NCBI GenBank assembly: GCA_905250075.1
Contig: CAJNOP010000045.1
Span: 601,779-665,778 of the forward strand
Direction: 5' to 3'
DNA from: Rotaria sp. Silwood1
Taxonomy: Eukaryota > Rotifera > Eurotatoria > Philodinida > Philodinidae
DNA length: 64,000 nt
Positions 35,901 to 46,512 of the stretch are shown in pieces. The notes below the pieces were generated by a model. That model was given only the letters and a program-made list of their open reading frames with translations. It was not told the origin of the DNA and made no database searches. Within the stretch, counting starts at the first letter, position 1; every line of letters starts with the position of its first letter. The position numbers and the translations under genes are program-made.

Positions 35901-36619
35901 AACTCATCATCAATATACATTAAAATTATGCGAATTATTTAAAGCAATACGTGAAGGAGAATTTGATCGTTTTCAAAAATGTCAAACACTTGATAATCAT
36001 CAATTATTATGGCATGGTTCAAGAACAACTAATTTTGCTGATATTCTTGATCAAGATTTACGTATTGCACCATCTGAAGCAGTTGTTGTATATTTTTCTT
36101 TTATTTTAAATGATTAATAAATATTTTAGACTGGTTATATGTTTGGTAAAGGTGTTTATTTTGCTGATATGGTTTCAAAAAGTGATAAGTTATTTTTCTT
36201 TTTTTGTTAATTTCAATTGATTTAAATAAATATTTTTATCAAATTGTTGTTTTGCAACAAAACAATCTCCATAAGGATTAATGCTTTTATGGGAAGTACC
36301 ACTTGAAAAAATGCATGAATGTTATCAAGCAACTAATTTATCTGCATAAACTTTACCAGCTGGTACACATTCAACTAAAGGTTGTCGATCAGCTATGTCA
36401 AATCCAAAAGATAGAATTTATTTTAAAGAATATCTTAAATTGAAATTTTATTTTTTTTATTAAATAGAATATTATTATATAAATGGTGATGTACTTATTC
36501 CAATGGGTTATGGTGTTCCATCAAATGCTCGACACACTTCATTGTTATATAACGAATATATTGTTTATAATACTGATCTAATCAATACTGAAATATCTTT
36601 GCGTGTTGATTTTCAATAG
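32950..36619 (+). pseudogene. PARP1: PARP1 pseudogene (poly-ADP-ribose polymerase 1), introns retained
   Basis: Translated pieces follow PARP1 order. PADR1/zinc-3 comes first (about 32950-33430, VPNDVLKELLEHYQQKI, then YRCTGHVIEWTK), then BRCT (33720-34150), the start of WGR (34260-34500, TAALGLVDIACGTNSY), the helical domain (34570-34750 and 35635-35900, [13 protein letters not shown] and IPHDF), and the catalytic domain (36000-36619). In-frame stops interrupt it at 33003, 33211, 33840, 34071, 34438, 34690 and 36347, and a frame change occurs at about 35885. Most of the WGR domain is missing. An 870-bp stretch with a small foldback splits the helical domain. The catalytic H-Y-E residues are still readable (LLWHGSR, VYFADMVSKS, SLLYNEYIVY). 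Retained introns point to DNA duplication, not retroposition. PARP1 is a nuclear DNA-break sensor. The N-terminal zinc fingers are not seen. Confidence 0.88.
34774..34894. repeat. Small foldback inside the PARP1 pseudogene
   Basis: AATCCTAACTACCGGATT at 34774 pairs with its near-exact reverse complement ending at 34894. It sits in the 870-bp stretch that separates the two halves of the helical domain. Confidence 0.6.
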
Positions 36620-37557
36620 AAATATTAATTAAGTATTTCTTTTATTTTTTCTTTAATTTCTTTAAAAAAATTAAATTCTCTATTTTTCTTAGCGTCTGTG
36701 TTCTGATCAAAGAAAAACAAGAAAGAAAAACGTCACTATAAAAGAAAATCTTTGCTTTTCTTTTGATTTATTTTTTCTATATTATTTTCTGTATTATTGA
36801 ATGATTGGTGTGGATATATCTTCAGAATAAATAATCAAAATTAAAACTTTCTTTCTTGTTCTTTGATATCAAGATTTGGAAGTTAGGATTGGCTAATGCG
36901 TTTTCATGAATGGTATGTGCAAATATCGTTAAGAAAGAACTCAAATCAAATTCATTCATAGAGCTATTAATCTATTCAATGCATTGTGGTAGAATCATTA
37001 GTAAAGAACTAAAAAGAAAGATTTTTCTTCTCGCTCCAGACAAGATCATGGGGTTGCAAACGAAAAGTTTTCGATGTTTTAAGAAATAATAATCTAGAAC
37101 CAAGCGTGTTTGGCTAATTTTCTGACACACATAGGCGGAATGAGCGAAAAGGTCCTGAAAAACTCGTCAGCTGTTTTTGGGATCGACTGACCACAGGTTA
37201 AAATGTGATTATAAACTACTGAGATGAGTCATTGCTTTTATCTAAACAGAACTACATAGTAACGTCTTTGTTTTTATTGTTGATCAAATCATTGTTCATA
37301 GAAATTTCTGAATGACTAATTTAGTTGTTTGGCGAAGGATAAAAAAAGTATACTATTTTTTAGGGAAATGTTTTTTATTTCAAATAGTTTGCCAGTCAGA
37401 ATTGGAATTGTCCATTTCTAATCTGAAATTATCCGGTCGATTCCAGTTTTGTCATACTTTCTTCCTGGTATAGTATCTTTTCCAGTAACGTTAATGAATT
37501 TTGACAATGAACTGATTTCCCTTCCTGGATTCCGAAGATCTTTAATCGACAGTGTTC
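36620..37557. other. Spacer between the PARP1 pseudogene and array C
   Basis: No supported gene is visible. AT-rich sequence, presumably old 3' flank of the PARP1 copy, gives way to mixed-composition DNA. Confidence 0.4.
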
Positions 37558-37853
37558 AGGGTGTGGGTGTGGGTGTGGGGTGTAGGTGTAGGTGTGGGTG
37601 TGGGATGTGTGGGTGTGGATGTGGGCTGTGGGTGTGGGTGTGGGTGTGGGTGTGGGTGTGGGGTGTGGGTGTGGGTGTGGGTGTGAGTGTGTATCTTTCT
37701 GACGAAAAGAACAATACCCACACCCACACCCACACACCCACACACCCCATCCACATACCCACACCTCACCCACACCCATACCCCACACCCACCCACACCC
37801 ACACACCCACCTACACCCACACCCACACACCCACCTACACCCACACCCCACAT
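37558..37853. repeat. Inverted telomere-type array C
   Basis: The G-rich arm (37558-37690) and C-rich arm (37716-37853) flank a different spacer, TATCTTTCTGACGAAAAGAA and a few more bases. The orientation is the same as in arrays A and B. Units drift from TGTGGG to TGTAGG in places. Confidence 0.85.
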
Positions 37854-38445
37854 CCAATAAATATTTGGTAAGCATTATATACTGTGTATACATTTGGCAT
37901 TATAGCATTACCTAATGGGACACTAAGTTGCGATGAGTAAATAATATTTTACATGATTAGACATCATTGATCATACAATCTACATGTTCTTCACTATGTC
38001 CTTATTGTTTTTTCTAAACGGTTGTTAATTACATGCATTACATTATAAGCATCACTTTTTTTATTATTAGGCTTTTTTTTATCTTTGAATGAAAGATAAT
38101 TGATTGAATGAACCAATAAGATCAACTTTATTTACAAATAAATATCTTGAATAAGATCATTTTTTATATACAATCAATTATTAGTGGAGAAACAATCTGC
38201 ATAAAAAAATCAAAAAGCTAGACATTATGTACAGCTAAAGCAAATGGTGGTGATGAGGATGTTAATGATGAAGATAATACTGGTTCAGAGGTCCTAATGG
38301 GCTGGGCTGGGTCGTCCGATTTTTTGATGGGTGCCCATGGGTCATATTTTAAATAAAAAATAAAAATTTTCAAAATATGTCGCGTATTATCACTGAAATT
38401 GGTTTTTGATAAATCGAATTTAATACTTTTATCTGCTACAATATG
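37854..38445. other. Spacer between arrays C and D
   Basis: No supported gene. A minus-strand frame from 38565 down to 38218 runs out of the C-rich arm of array D and is not credible as a protein. Confidence 0.4.
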
Positions 38446-38669
38446 TGAGGGTGGGTGTGGGTATGGGTGTAAGGATATGGGTGTGGGTGTGAGCGTGTGG
38501 GTGTTGATACAGGCATGGATGTTAATGAAGACAATATCGACATCCTCACGCACACCCACCCACACTCACACCCCCCACCCACACCCTCACACCCCCATCC
38601 TTACACCCACACCCCACCCACACCACCCCACACCCACACCCACACCCACACCCACACACCCACACCCTT
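38446..38669. repeat. Inverted telomere-type array D
   Basis: The G-rich arm is short and irregular (38446-38505) and the C-rich arm longer (38555-38669). The stem continues into the spacer as GTTGATA against TATCGAC, leaving a loop of about 26 bases. Same head-to-head orientation as the other arrays. Confidence 0.8.
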
Positions 38670-39177
38670 TTGTGCTATAGAAAATCTGATATCATAAGTA
38701 TCAGTGCATCAAATTATATGAAATAATCGATAGTTCGACACTAGTATGTGTAAATGTAAAACTTTTGTTGCTAGCGAAAGCCATGTCCAACAATATTTCC
38801 TCTATATTGATGCTTTTCACTATTGTGAATTTTCATTGGTGGAACTTATCACCAATTACGAAACATTGCAGTTCGTGATAATGCTTCGTGTTCGTGCTAG
38901 CTTCTCATCAATTAATTGTGATTATTAGAACAAAAATTAAATAAATCACTTTTCTAGACTGTTTAACCTCTTTAATAACTAATGATGAACTATTTTTTCA
39001 TTCGTTTGAATTAATTAATCATGTTAGATGCCGCTTACTCTCTTGTTCTTTGTTTTCTACACATATAAATGATTTATAAATATTATTACAAGAACAAACA
39101 ACGGCGTATTTATACATCATAAAAAAAGAATGATCGCATAATACACATACATTCTCAATATTATCATATACTTCACG
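38670..39177. promoter_or_regulatory. Upstream region of the PhyH-HEAT gene
   Basis: AT-rich sequence with no supported gene. It should carry the dioxygenase promoter. A 60-codon frame at 38746-38928 has no recognisable content. Confidence 0.35.
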
Positions 39178-40659
39178 ATGAATACACAGTACTTATTAAC
39201 AGATAAACAAATGCAAAACTTTCTAATTAACGGTTATTTAGTTCTTCAACCTATATCTCTTGATGCAAATTTTCATTCATCCATATTCACTCAAACTTTG
39301 TCGATTTTCAATGATGAAGGTAATCCAGGAAACAATATTCTTCCTCGAATTCCTCAACTTCAAAATGTATTCAATGATCCGGTAGTAAGTGGTGCATTAG
39401 AAAGTTTATTGGGTCCAAAATATACCATGCAACCACATCGATTTCCTCATTTAACAAAACCTGGAACGGAAGATCAACCATGGCATAAAGACTCTTATTT
39501 TCTTTATCCTAAGCCACTTCGTCATCATCAATTACGTTATGTTATGGCCATGTATTATCCTCAAGATGTACTTCTAGAGATGGGTCCAACTGCAATTAGG
39601 CCTCGATCACAATATGATGCTGCAGATTGGGTATATGATAGAAACAAAACACCACCCGAAGATGTTGATATAAAAACTGACAAACACCATGATGTTCGTC
39701 TGGTTTGTACAGCTGGCACTGTAGTATTAATTCATTATGATATTGTTCATAAAGGAACAGCCAATCGAACAAAAGATTCTTATCGTTTTATGTTTAAATT
39801 TCAATTTAATAGGCTCGAAGAACCGACTAAACCAACGTGGAATCATGATCCAACAAATGCTGTTTATGATGCTGCAGATGCAGGTTTATTACAACCAATT
39901 CTCAAACATGTTTGGAACTGGATGATGGGTGGTACAATGATAATACAACAATCTTCTACTGAACAAGATATCATTAACTGGAAAATACAGTTACACAACC
40001 CAGATAGTGAAACTCGTCTTAATGCAGCATATAATCTAGCATTAAGTAATGAATATCATGTCTTAATCGAACAATTATCAAATAATAAAGAAATCTATCG
40101 TCTCGAAGCGGCTTATGCATTAACGGCTTGTCGATATAACAAAAACGTGATTAATGAATTACAAACAGTATTAAAAAAAGAGGAAAAAAATGAAGATCAA
40201 GCATACTGTATCGCATTTATCTTTTCTGAAATGGGACCAATAGCACTTGAAACATTGCCATTATTGGTACATGTATTGGAAATTACTGATTCATGGTTAG
40301 TTAAAAAATACTGTTGTCAAGCATTGGGAACTATTCAGTCAAATAACCAAAATGATGTTGACATAGTAGTCCGATGTTTAACACATATCCTTCTTGATCG
40401 AGATCAACAATTGGATACAGTAAACAGATCTCATGCGAGAATTACTGCAGCATTATCGTTGGCTAAAATTGGTGCTAAAGCAACTGAAGCAATACCTGTA
40501 TTAAAAGATGCACTTTATTTTGATCAAAATCGTTATGTGAATGGTAATGCATTATTGGCCTTAGAACGAATCGGAACAAGTGAAGCATTAAAAATCGTTT
40601 TGGACTATCTTAAAACGTCGCGATGGTGTGCAAAAACAAACGCTAGTAGTTTGTTTTAA
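39178..40659 (+). CDS. Phytanoyl-CoA dioxygenase-like domain fused to HEAT repeats, intronless
   Basis: One uninterrupted frame of 493 residues. Residues 1-225 form a PhyH-type Fe(II)/2-oxoglutarate oxygenase. The metal-binding HxD is WHKDSY (about 102-104), the distal histidine is in IHYDIVHKGTANR (about 194), and the arginine that should hold 2-oxoglutarate is in the following RFMFKFQF stretch. Residues about 265-490 are helical HEAT/PBS-lyase-like repeats (RLNAAYNLALS, RLEAAYALTAC, RITAALSLAKIGAKATEAIP). PhyH enzymes hydroxylate acyl-CoAs and varied small molecules. The HEAT tail suggests a protein partner or a modified protein substrate (inference). Lack of introns in a gene this long, within a repeat-rich island, is compatible with horizontal acquisition but does not prove it. 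A candidate AATAAA lies at 40706. Confidence 0.85.
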   Translation: MNTQYLLTDKQMQNFLINGYLVLQPISLDANFHSSIFTQTLSIFNDEGNPGNNILPRIPQLQNVFNDPVVSGALESLLGPKYTMQPHRFPHLTKPGTEDQPWHKDSYFLYPKPLRHHQLRYVMAMYYPQDVLLEMGPTAIRPRSQYDAADWVYDRNKTPPEDVDIKTDKHHDVRLVCTAGTVVLIHYDIVHKGTANRTKDSYRFMFKFQFNRLEEPTKPTWNHDPTNAVYDAADAGLLQPILKHVWNWMMGGTMIIQQSSTEQDIINWKIQLHNPDSETRLNAAYNLALSNEYHVLIEQLSNNKEIYRLEAAYALTACRYNKNVINELQTVLKKEEKNEDQAYCIAFIFSEMGPIALETLPLLVHVLEITDSWLVKKYCCQALGTIQSNNQNDVDIVVRCLTHILLDRDQQLDTVNRSHARITAALSLAKIGAKATEAIPVLKDALYFDQNRYVNGNALLALERIGTSEALKIVLDYLKTSRWCAKTNASSLF

Positions 40660-40705
40660 AAATATTGATTATTGAAAAAAATTATTTGTGAACTTTATTC
40701 ATAAA

Positions 40706-40711
40706 AATAAA
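40706..40711 (+). terminator. Candidate polyadenylation signal of the PhyH-HEAT gene
   Basis: AATAAA occurs 46 bases after the stop codon. Assigned by motif and position only. Confidence 0.45.
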
Positions 40712-41538
40712 TCATATCTAACGATCGAAATATTCTTGAGTTATTTTTAAATTTTATCAAGATTTTCTTTGCTGATGAAGATCGTAATCACATACATACA
40801 ATGAAGTGTGAGTGTAATATTGGTGAAAATGTTACCTTTGGTCTTTAAATATTTTACGGTATTTTATTATATATGAAATCAGATCGTCACTACAAGATTC
40901 TTACATTATCAACGAACATTATTTTATTTTGATTTAATTTTAATTTTTGATGAGATTAATATATTATATTCTTTATGAATGTCTAAGATTATACCTTTAT
41001 TTCTTCCTTCTTTCACACATAACTTTAAACTTTTGTTTTATAAATATCAACGTCAAATTGATTGAGATGACTTGCTGTTCTATAAACATGATTTCTTAAC
41101 GATCACATAGTTGTTAGACGAGATTTTCGAATGGATTGAATGAACTCTTAGAAACTCATTCTATGGATTATCAAACTTCAACCCAGTCCCGTCCATTGAT
41201 TATCGGCAATCGAAATAGTCCCAACATCTAGTAAGTATACTCTGTTTACTAAAATAAACATTGATGATGAACAATTTCATACTTTTTATCTACTCTAAGG
41301 ACACGAGGATGCCATTTTATACGTTTTCAAGAACGAGCAAGCGAATCTCTACAAAACTGTTCAAGCCGAGTCTTTCGATTTTGATTAGGTGTCATCTTGC
41401 AGTTGCAATCTTCTGTAAGTACGAGACTATCAAAGGCATATGCTAGAATTTAAAATTCAATACCTCACTTTTCAAGGACAAAATGTGTAACTGAGTGTGC
41501 GGGAGCTTCATTGGTAACCAGAACAACAGATACGCAGG
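40712..41538. other. Spacer between the PhyH-HEAT gene and array E
   Basis: No supported gene or clear repeat is seen. Confidence 0.4.
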
Positions 41539-41708
41539 GCGTGGGTGTGGTGTGGGTGTGCGTGTGCGTGTGGGTGGGTGTGGGGGTGTGGGTGTGAGGG
41601 TGTGGCTGTGGGTGTATGGGGGTGGGTGTCGGTGTGGGTGTCGGTATCTCTTTTAGAACACGCACACTCACACCCACGCCCACACCCATACCCACACGCA
41701 CACCGCAC
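41539..41708. repeat. Inverted telomere-type array E, mirror image of array A
   Basis: The G-rich arm (41539-41637) is followed by the reverse complement of the array A/B spacer (41639-41658) and a short C-rich arm to 41708. Read on the minus strand it repeats array A: satellite, short G arm, same spacer, long C arm. Confidence 0.85.
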
Positions 41709-42760
41709 CCTCTACTTGGACAGTTATGTGGTATACGTGTAAAGTATTCATGGGTGAATCGTCATAGGTGTTTCGGCAAAAAGCTATGTATCGGGCCCCA
41801 AAATGGCCATTTTGGGGAGAAAAGAAATATCGAATTCAGTTTCCAAGGTGTTCATTTGATAGAGCTCATCAAGATCTAGTTGAAAAGTTATATGGTATAC
41901 TTGGAAAGTATTCATGGGTTAATCGTCACAGGTGTTTGCGCACAAATCTAGGAATCGAGCCCAGAAATGGCCATTTTAGGGGAAAAAGAAGCATCGAATC
42001 GAGCTCCAAAGGTGTCCATTGGATAGAACTTGTCAAGATCTACTTGAAAAGTTGGTTGATATACTTGGAAAGTACTTCTGGGCGAATCGTCACAGGCGTT
42101 TCCGGAAAAATCTAGGAAGCGGGCCCAGGAATGGGGATTTTGGGGTGGGAAAGAAGCATCGAATCGACCTGCAAAGGTATGCATTCGATAGATCTCGTTA
42201 AGATCTATTTGGAAAGTTGGTTAGCATACTTGGAAACTGCTTCTGGGCGATTCCTCATTGGCGTTTCCGCAATATATAGGAATCAGGCCCCGGAATGGCC
42301 ATTTTGGGGGAAACAAAGTATTGAATTGAGGTCCAAAGGTGTCCCTTCGATAGAGATCGTCGAGATCTACTTGGGAAGTTGGATCATTTTGTTGGAAAGT
42401 TCGTCTGAGCGAATCGCGACAAGGATTTTGTGAAAAACCGAGTTTTCGGTGTGGTTTGAAGGTTTTGAAGAGGAGAGGAGTATGGAATGGAGCACCAAAG
42501 ATGTGTATTCGATAAAGCACGTCAAGATCTACCTGGAAACTCGTTGGCTAAGTTGGAAAGCATTCCTGAACGAATCGCGACAAGTTTTTCCTGAATTGAT
42601 TGCATTTTACACTGTTTTTTGATAGTATTTGGGATTTTCTCAGTATGAGGTGGGGCTAGAGAAAAATGAATGATGTGGTTGGATGGAGCTCGTCGAGTTC
42701 TACTTGGAAAGGTGTTTGGGGCGAATCCTGACCTAAGATATCCTACGTCAAAAATACGGA
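41709..42760. repeat. Satellite-like block, about 163-bp period (right copy, inverted)
   Basis: This is the reverse complement of 23585-24656 with scattered substitutions and small indels. For example, the left copy has an extra stretch of about 20 bases near 23630 that is absent here. Alignment ends near 42760, where the outer sequences stop resembling each other. Confidence 0.85.
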
Positions 42761-44000
42761 TGCAGTTTTCCACGAAATCTCAATCGGAAGATAAAAACGA
42801 ATCTTTCAATTTGCAGAAAAAAATATATAAGGTTGTTCCCGGTTAGAAATAACCAAATTTTGTTCATACTATATTCGCATTTAAGGTGTGAAAATTTCGT
42901 CGTGGAAAGGGTCAGAAAAGGATGAAATTCCGTAACGGAGGGTATTTTTTAGCTTTTTTATGCGAGTCAGTTGTATTTGCCAAAAACAACCATATATTCT
43001 GAAAGCTTGCACAAAGCTGAACCAAATTCATTCAGAACATTTTTCTAAGATCGCTGTCTTTCTTTATAAAATCGTAATCTCCAGACCTCCGTTAAAATTA
43101 TTTCCATTTTTGAAATTCCGTAACGGATGATATTCTGCTGAGTAATTCTGACATTATAAAAGGAAACTCGGTGAAATTTTTACTGGGATGAGATCTGAAT
43201 GGTCTTCACTTATGGTGAAATTTTCATGGAGTTTGCTTTTGCTATAACGGAGATATACACGTTGCAATATAGAAAAATAAAATTCTGTAACACTGGTTTT
43301 ACCCATACTGAGAACTATCGATACAGACGACAGAACAAATTACTAAAAGAAAGACTTAGAAAGTGAATAATGAAAGGAAGAGAAAGAAACAAGAAAACAA
43401 CGAAATAATAGAATAAAATGAGTAGATGAATGCTGTGTACATACTTATTTAGATTTTTCTAGAAATATTTATCAACATGCGTAAAGTAGTTGATAATGAT
43501 GTAAACGAAGTGTACCCTAAACATATGTTAGGATCTTATTCCATTAAGTTGAGGCATTTTTTTACGTCCTCAGATTGTCAATATTACATTGTTTTCTCTT
43601 ATATTAAAACCTTTTTCATGTTTCTTCGCCAATAAAGAGAGGAATAGACACCGGCAGTCCATTGAACCATTTATGCTGAAGATAGTAACCGTCTAATCAG
43701 ACTCTGTGGAAATTGGTAACAAAAAAGATACTGCGAGTCGCAGTATATTCTGGCAAAATTTTCATCGAAAAACAATTTTTCAAACCAGATTAAATTTTAT
43801 TTGTCTGGCAAATGAAGTTTATTTAACGTAAATAGTTCTTTTTACTTTTAATAACTGCTTGTCAGTTTTACTCAGATGATTTCCGTACACCCTTCAATGA
43901 AGAATTTTTAATTTTATTCAACTCATTATTTTCTTTTCCCGCTATAAAGTTTTTTTTTAAATCAAATTGCATAAATTTTTTTGCTATTTTCATTTTATAA
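42761..44000. other. Right flank of the island, with repeated AATTCCGTAACGGA words
   Basis: No gene is seen. The word AATTCCGTAACGGA, itself partly palindromic, occurs near 42925 and 43115, with a weaker form near 43287 and an inverted CCTCCGTT near 43087. AT-rich DNA after about 43800 probably belongs to the next gene's promoter. Confidence 0.45.
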
Positions 44001-44979
44001 ATGTTATCAGAAACACAAGTGACGAGTGATACAAATTTACATCAACATGAATCAAAATCATCATTATTACAACTTGTTTCATCTATAAATTCCGATAATC
44101 TTTTAAAATATCGGTCAGAAAAAAATATATTAACAAAGAAAAGAAATTATAATAATTTACTTCGAAATTCTCTAGAATCGATTAATGATAATTATCAAAA
44201 ATGTTCAAATAATAATTTAATTATTACACATTTTCCCATAGCAAATACACCACAAGGTAAAATCTCTATTACAATATTGATATCAGTGATACTTAAGCAA
44301 ATCATAAAATTTTGATTCGTGAAATATTCGTTCAGATTTATTTCATTCATAGATTATCATTTTTAAAGTATTTTCTCGAAGAAATTAGTTTTTTATTTTT
44401 TTTTCTCAAGATTCAATACTAATCACTAAAACATCATCGTGTCAATTACCAGCAGTTCCTAAACAAGTTGATACATTTATTCATCGTCTTGTCAATAAAT
44501 TTTTTTTAATGACAAATAAAAATCCAAATGAGAATAAAATTTATCCTAAGAAACAGATTAAACGAAAACAAATGAATAAGAAATTAAATACAAGAAATTT
44601 ATCTGATGATAGTCATACTTTTTTAAATATTATTTCAAAAAAAAGACGAAGAACACAACGAAAACATTCAAAAATGATAACAAATAATAATCAACATTGT
44701 ACTGTATGTCGAAAATATCGAAATAATTTTTCAGTGGTACCAATAAATAAAATACAAGTTTCACCTACAGATTATACTGCGGAATCATCTAAGATTACTA
44801 ATACTAATGCGATAGCAAATCGAAAAACTTGCTCAATGTTAACGAGTGAACCATTGATATCATTATCTAAGATTCAATTAGAAAAAATACGAACATTAAA
44901 TGAATCACAATGTCAAGCAATTGCTTCAGCAGTTGAACGTATTTTTGATATATTAATTTCAAATTATCAACTTGTATGA
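44001..44979 (+). CDS. Unrecognised basic, Asn/Ser-rich protein, two exons
   Basis: Exons are 44001-44256 (donor CAAG|GTAAAA) and 44411-44979 (acceptor TTTTCTCAAG). The phase-1 join gives 274 residues. The sequence is polar and Asn-rich, with a basic run KKRRRTQRKHSK (about 165-176) that could serve as a nuclear localisation signal. A lone CTVC pair follows, and the C-terminal helix of about 38 residues (LSKIQLEKIRTLNESQ) is the only part that looks folded. No family is recognised. Correct splicing and codon use like nearby genes support a real gene. The start ATG is the first in the frame. Confidence 0.6.
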
Positions 44980-45542
44980 TGAAATAATTATTTTCTCTCG
45001 TCTATTTTGAAAAAAATGAAAATAATATTCAAATTACAATAATACTACGAATTGCTTGTGTTGTATGAAATCTTACATGTGTCTCATTTTATTCTGAGTT
45101 CTTGTAGAAATGACATAAGTCATGAAAAAAAAAAAGAAAAGTTCTATATACAGGTCTATTTTCTTTTAAACAATGCATTTCAGGTATCTCTGAATGATGC
45201 CTAGTAGCAGATTAAATAGTCCAACATCTTTCCTACAACTAATACACAGATCAAAGATCCAATTCATAATGTGTAGTTAGTGTGTACTGGTATCATTGTT
45301 CGCTGACGCATTGAAAGATACCACTGCAAAAAGAACGTATTTCGATAGAGTTAGTGTCTTAATGCTGTGGCGAACATAATTACCAGTGTAGATGACTCAT
45401 TATCAGTATTTATACCAATACTACAAATTCTTAGATTCGAACATTTTATTTTTTTCATCGACCTAGCCTGCTATATTTTAAAACCGTCTGAATCAATTGG
45501 ATGAAATAGTTAGCTGTCATATAAATATCAATCTAAGAATAA
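44980..45542. other. 3' flank of the basic-protein gene
   Basis: No gene or clear repeat is seen before the MITE. Confidence 0.4.
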
Positions 45543-45544
45543 TA

Positions 45545-46510
45545 CAGGGTGTCTCATAAGTTGTGGCAGATTTTTTTAAATCTAATTTTTGATGATAATG
45601 AATACAAATTAAACTCAAACTTATACATATGACACGGCTTAGCATGTACTTTTATTTCATATATTTTATTTGGATTAGATCATTGAATATACAAGAAAAT
45701 AAACAAATTCAATGAACATACCCTCCATTGACAAATATCAAAAGTCTGCATTTTTTCGCTACTTTGTTAGTTTTTTCTCCAATTACTATTCCTATGGGAG
45801 TAAGTTTTTACAAAAGAAATCACACATTCTGATAGCACTTGAAATGCTCTATGATATTATGTATTAATACAGTGTCTTAAATTTAAGTAGCGAAAAAAAA
45901 TGCAAATTTTTTGGGCTAGTCGATTCGGAGTATATTCATTGTATTCAATTTTATTTCAATCTATAAACGCAAGAAAATAAGTAAATAGACAGGGTGATAG
46001 AGAATTTTAAGCTCTATCAGAATCTATAGTTACTTTTTCATACAGATCATTCTATACGGATGAAAAATTTTTAAAACTAGTTTTGATGACGAAGGAAAGA
46101 TCAAGTCTGGGAATCTGGACATGAGGGTGCCTTCGTTGTCTTCAATTTATTTTGGTAATGAAAAGGTCAAAACTAAAACCTAATTCTACAGAATGATAGA
46201 AAACTCCGCGAGCTTTCAGAATATGTAATTAGTTTTAAAATAACTTATTTTTATAGTGACAATATATGAGAAATACAGAGTGAAACTTTTGTCGGGGTAT
46301 ATATATTGTAACACATTGATGGTGTGCTTATTTTGCACATGTACCAATTTCTTTATTTTTTTGTATATCCAATGATTAAATTCAAATAAAATATATGAAA
46401 TAAAAGTACATGTTAAGTTGTATGATACGTGTAAGTTTGAGTTTGATTTGTATTCATTATCATCAAAAATTAGATTTAAAAAAATCTGCCACAACTTATG
46501 AGACACCCTG
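45545..46510. mobile_element. TA-flanked mariner-type MITE, 966 bp
   Basis: The termini are exact inverted copies beginning CAGGGTGTCTCATAAGTTGT, flanked by TA at 45543-45544 and 46511-46512. The arms align for about 170 bases, the first 65 or so nearly perfectly. The CAGGGTGTC terminus and TA target fit the IS630/Tc1/mariner group. The middle has no transposase. Confidence 0.9.
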
Positions 46511-46512
46511 TA

